Positions 61,048 through 64,000 of a stretch of 64,000 nt of DNA are shown piece after piece (the first letter of the stretch is position 1; the number at the start of each line of letters is the position of its first letter). Location of the stretch: positions 16,977,095-17,041,094 of the forward strand of contig NC_037260.1 of NCBI RefSeq assembly GCF_000002425.4, read 5' to 3'. The translations under genes and the position numbers were made by a program. A model generated the notes under the pieces. The model saw only the letters and a program-made list of their open reading frames with translations. It had not been told where the DNA came from and did no database searches. This DNA is from Physcomitrium patens (lineage: Eukaryota > Streptophyta > Bryopsida > Funariales > Funariaceae).

Positions 61048-62834
61048 CGATGGCCACCTGTGTGCAAAGAGTCGCACGGTGACATGAAGACACATCTTTA
61101 ATGCATATATTAAAAAGCTGCGATTCAATTATTACATCTTTTCATTCTTTTCCATTAAACACACAGATGCCTTCGTTATAGTTTGATAGCCAAAGAATAC
61201 ACAGGATTCATACCTAAGTTTGAGGGCAAATTATGAATACATTGAACCTTGGTTCTATAGAACGAAGATACCTAGTCTCAGATTTCATTGGTGTAGTAAT
61301 TGAACTTGTGAATGCATATAATTATATGCTTCAGAGGAGTTTTAGTCAGGGGTTTACCATTCTACTCTAACTAGGAGATACTGGTTAGGACGACACCTCA
61401 TATGTTCAGCATCAAGCATTCCTTTCTTTGTACATAAAAAGATCATCTGGATCGGGATGGCAGCTTTGTGGATTCCAGTATGATCATAATAATTCATGTG
61501 CAACTCGATACTCTTACTGTGCTGGTTCCATCTTCTCTTTTCGCATGCACATGTATATAACTTTTATCATGTTCTGTCGGGTTCGAAGTAAATAACGGTT
61601 CTTTGGTGTTGTCTCAACTTGTGACCCTCCACACATTGGAGCATGTTGCTTTGGAAGCATGCCTTCATCACCATAATTATAAACAAAGCATATTTTATAA
61701 TTTGTTATTATTATTATTATTATTGTAAATGTTATTGGATATAAAAGCACCATACATCTATTATCTACATACTAATTTATGTTTTTCATCATTATTTCTA
61801 TACAATTTATTTTAATAAGTGTCAAGAACATACTTTATTAACAAATCTTTTTGATGGTTCTATATTCATGTTCCACATTTTTGTGCACTTATACTCCAAC
61901 TCTTAGATCCATATCTTGTAATTGATCATCCATTCTAATATTCCCCCCTCTATTTATTTTTGGCAATGATTGGTGAATCAATACATCCAAAATAATTTTG
62001 ACTTCTTCTAAAACGTTATTTTCATTGTTAGTCCATATTTGCAAGGCTCTTTCTTTTAACATGCCTTGGAGGCATATATCACTACCAAATAAATAACATA
62101 TGTTTAAAAATATGTTCTTTTTTTCATCTTTGAAATCATCAAAGCTTTAGTCTTAAAGTCATAGGTGCAACATTTAGTCTTAAAATAGTTGCTATTGCAA
62201 CATTATAAATCAAATTTGTAATTGTTCCATTTTAAAATCAATACAAAAGAAGAAATTCACATGCACTGTTTTTGCAAATTTTTTTGATCAATGCCCTACA
62301 ATGAAAGTAGTACAAATAGTAGAAGAACAAATAGAAGAGGGTTTATGGAAAACCAATAGATTTTAATACCACTAGCCATAATTACTCAACATCCAAATAG
62401 TTTAGTAAAATAAATATGCCAATATTAGACCATCATCAACAAACATTCTAAAAAGAACAATAGGCTATGATACAATACAGATCCATAAGAAATTTTGAAT
62501 TGCACCTGATATCACCTTAGATAAGTTAGAGCCAATAGCATGACAAATTATACTTATTCTCATCAAAGAAATACTTAATCTTTGATTCAAAAGTATAATA
62601 CGATCCTATAATGGCATAAACTGTCATCTTTGCAATACATTTATCAAATACACCAATGGCACAATAAATTGGACTTCAACTAGTATAAAAATATACATAA
62701 TCAACACATCAATGTCAATACTTTAAACTTAAATCAACAATCAACATAGTACCAAGAACACACTATGGAAGAAGAAAGATACTATATACATCCAATAATC
62801 AAATTATACTAGAAAAGTAACCAAAATGGACTAG
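61048..62834. other. 3' flank of the epimerase gene and AT-rich spacer
   Basis: The first few hundred bases are probably the 3' UTR of the epimerase gene. The rest is AT-rich with a (TTA)n array at about 61704-61725, and I see no gene or element with clear ends. Confidence 0.5.
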
Positions 62835-64000
62835 TATCATGAACATATACATGTAAATGAATAATTACCTATATGATTTAGATAATAGTAGGTAAAAGTA
62901 GATTAATTCCATAATACTTTCTATAGAAGCTTTCTAGAAGCTTCATAGATGCTACTTTGACTTTATAGGTGTCTTTAATTAACTTTTAGGTTAGAGAAAT
63001 GGTCAATAAGTTGTCCATGTATCACATATGTTGGTAGCTTGAAGAACAAGCTAACTATGTGGCCCATACGTAGAAAACTTGCCTTGTAAGCTAAGGCATG
63101 TGTCTTGCAAAGTCAACACATATTAGAGGTTCTATAGAACATCGCCATGTAGCTCCTAATTAGATTGTATATATAGAAGCAAGAATGAATCCTTCTTCAC
63201 TCTTGTCAAATCCTTTCTTGCTTCTAGTCTAGATTTTAGAGTCTCTAATTTCTTTGTCATTTGGCAATAGCCATTCTAGTTTTTTTTTAATATACATACA
63301 ACTTTATTTCTATTTTTTCACTTTTCTTTTAACACAGATTTTCCAAGTTTATGCATCTTCTTTCAATTCATGTCATTGATAGATTGACAAGAGTATATTT
63401 ACAATATTAGAGCTTTATATTTTCTTAATTAAGAATGAATTATTATTTTTTCTTGATAAGACATAAGCATATTAGAAGTTGCGGATTATCCTCTTCTGAA
63501 CTAATATTGTTCTTAGTATCTTCTTTGTTCTCAAGTTCCCTCTTTTACTTGTCTTGAGCAATATTATACATTTATTTTGTAAGTATTATCATGATAGAGC
63601 TTCTTGAAATGAAGAGTGTAATGGCACAAATGCAAGAGCAATTGAGAGAGTTAATGCTTGCGATGCACCAATTCAGTTTACTACCACAAGGAGAAACAAG
63701 AATGGCAAAAAGTAAAGATAAAGATATGATTGGAGTTGCTTCAATATCTGCATTCAATCATGTCCTTTCTCCTATGGTTGAACATCCTTCCGGTACTAGA
63801 GAACCAAGAGTTGTTTTGCCTAAGAAGTTTCATGGCATAAGAACTAAGTTTTGAGGATTTATCAATCAAGTAAAATTTGTGATTGAACTTTAACCCCAAA
63901 GCTATCCAACTCCAAGATCACAAGTTAGATTCATTAGTATACTTCTTTCAAGTTCAGCATTATCATAGTTTTCATCTTTTCTTGAATGATAAGATCCAAT
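62835..64000 (+). mobile_element. Second I-family element, 5' part only (runs off the window)
   Basis: The LTR is about 62835-63381 (547 bp), followed by the same leader as I and the start of gag at 63591 (start of protein MIELLEMKSVMAQMQEQLREL, very close to the I Gag). The TATA box starts at 63168, a self-primer sequence actcttgtcaa lies at 63199-63209, and its exact complement is at 63384-63394, 2 bases past the LTR. A three-unit heat-shock motif lies at 62932-62944. It is diverged from I and moderately decayed, with several breaks, so clearly older than I. Confidence 0.85.

Noticed and set aside
1-64000. tRNA and rRNA genes
   Set aside because: I looked for the conserved T-arm sequence and for rRNA blocks on both strands and saw none. 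A covariance-model scan would be needed for a firm negative.

Overview
The window looks like nuclear DNA of a land plant, most likely a bryophyte and probably a moss. The evidence is spliced plant-type genes with short GT-AG introns, a nucleus-encoded plastid protein (Ycf33), and gene islands of normal base composition set between very AT-rich blocks of LTR retrotransposons. The species cannot be fixed from the sequence alone.

Left gene island (about 4.2-14.3 kb): an intronless gene for a plastid Ycf33 protein (4506-5162, +); a ten-exon gene for an unnamed, probably organelle-targeted plant protein (8273-11170, +); and a four-exon gene for cytosolic ribosomal protein eL27 (12381-14136, -), which faces the previous gene tail to tail. 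The first 4 kb hold no recognisable gene.

Repeat block (16475-52864): 36.4 kb can be explained as one nest of LTR elements five layers deep, read from matching LTR pairs and target-site duplications. A Ty3/gypsy element (L0, 16475-52864, minus) was split in its reverse transcriptase by a second one (L1, 21717-48570, minus). L1 took several insertions of lone LTR-like units (families A/B/C, S and X). One of these (B) was split by a third gypsy element (O, 28871-42723, minus). O was split in turn by a young, whole-looking chromovirus (I, 30801-37133, plus) and by a 1.35-kb LTR-like unit (S1, 39635-40986). The old layers are heavily C-to-T decayed; I and S1 are not.

Right gene island (about 54.5-61.1 kb): 54.5-57.8 kb is of mixed composition without a gene I can support. 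It is followed by an eight-exon UDP-glucose 4-epimerase gene (57872-61047, +). At 62835 another copy of the I family begins and runs off the window.

Most interesting signals: (1) I and O each have an 11-base stretch, 31-33 bases below the TATA box, that is exactly complementary to 11 bases starting 2 bases past the LTR. The two families use different 11-mers, which points to Tf1-type self-priming of reverse transcription. (2) LTRs of three gypsy families carry heat-shock elements upstream of a TATA box, with 23 units in each O LTR. (3) A 140-codon third ORF downstream of pol is conserved between I, O and L0. (4) The nest itself gives an ordered insertion history.
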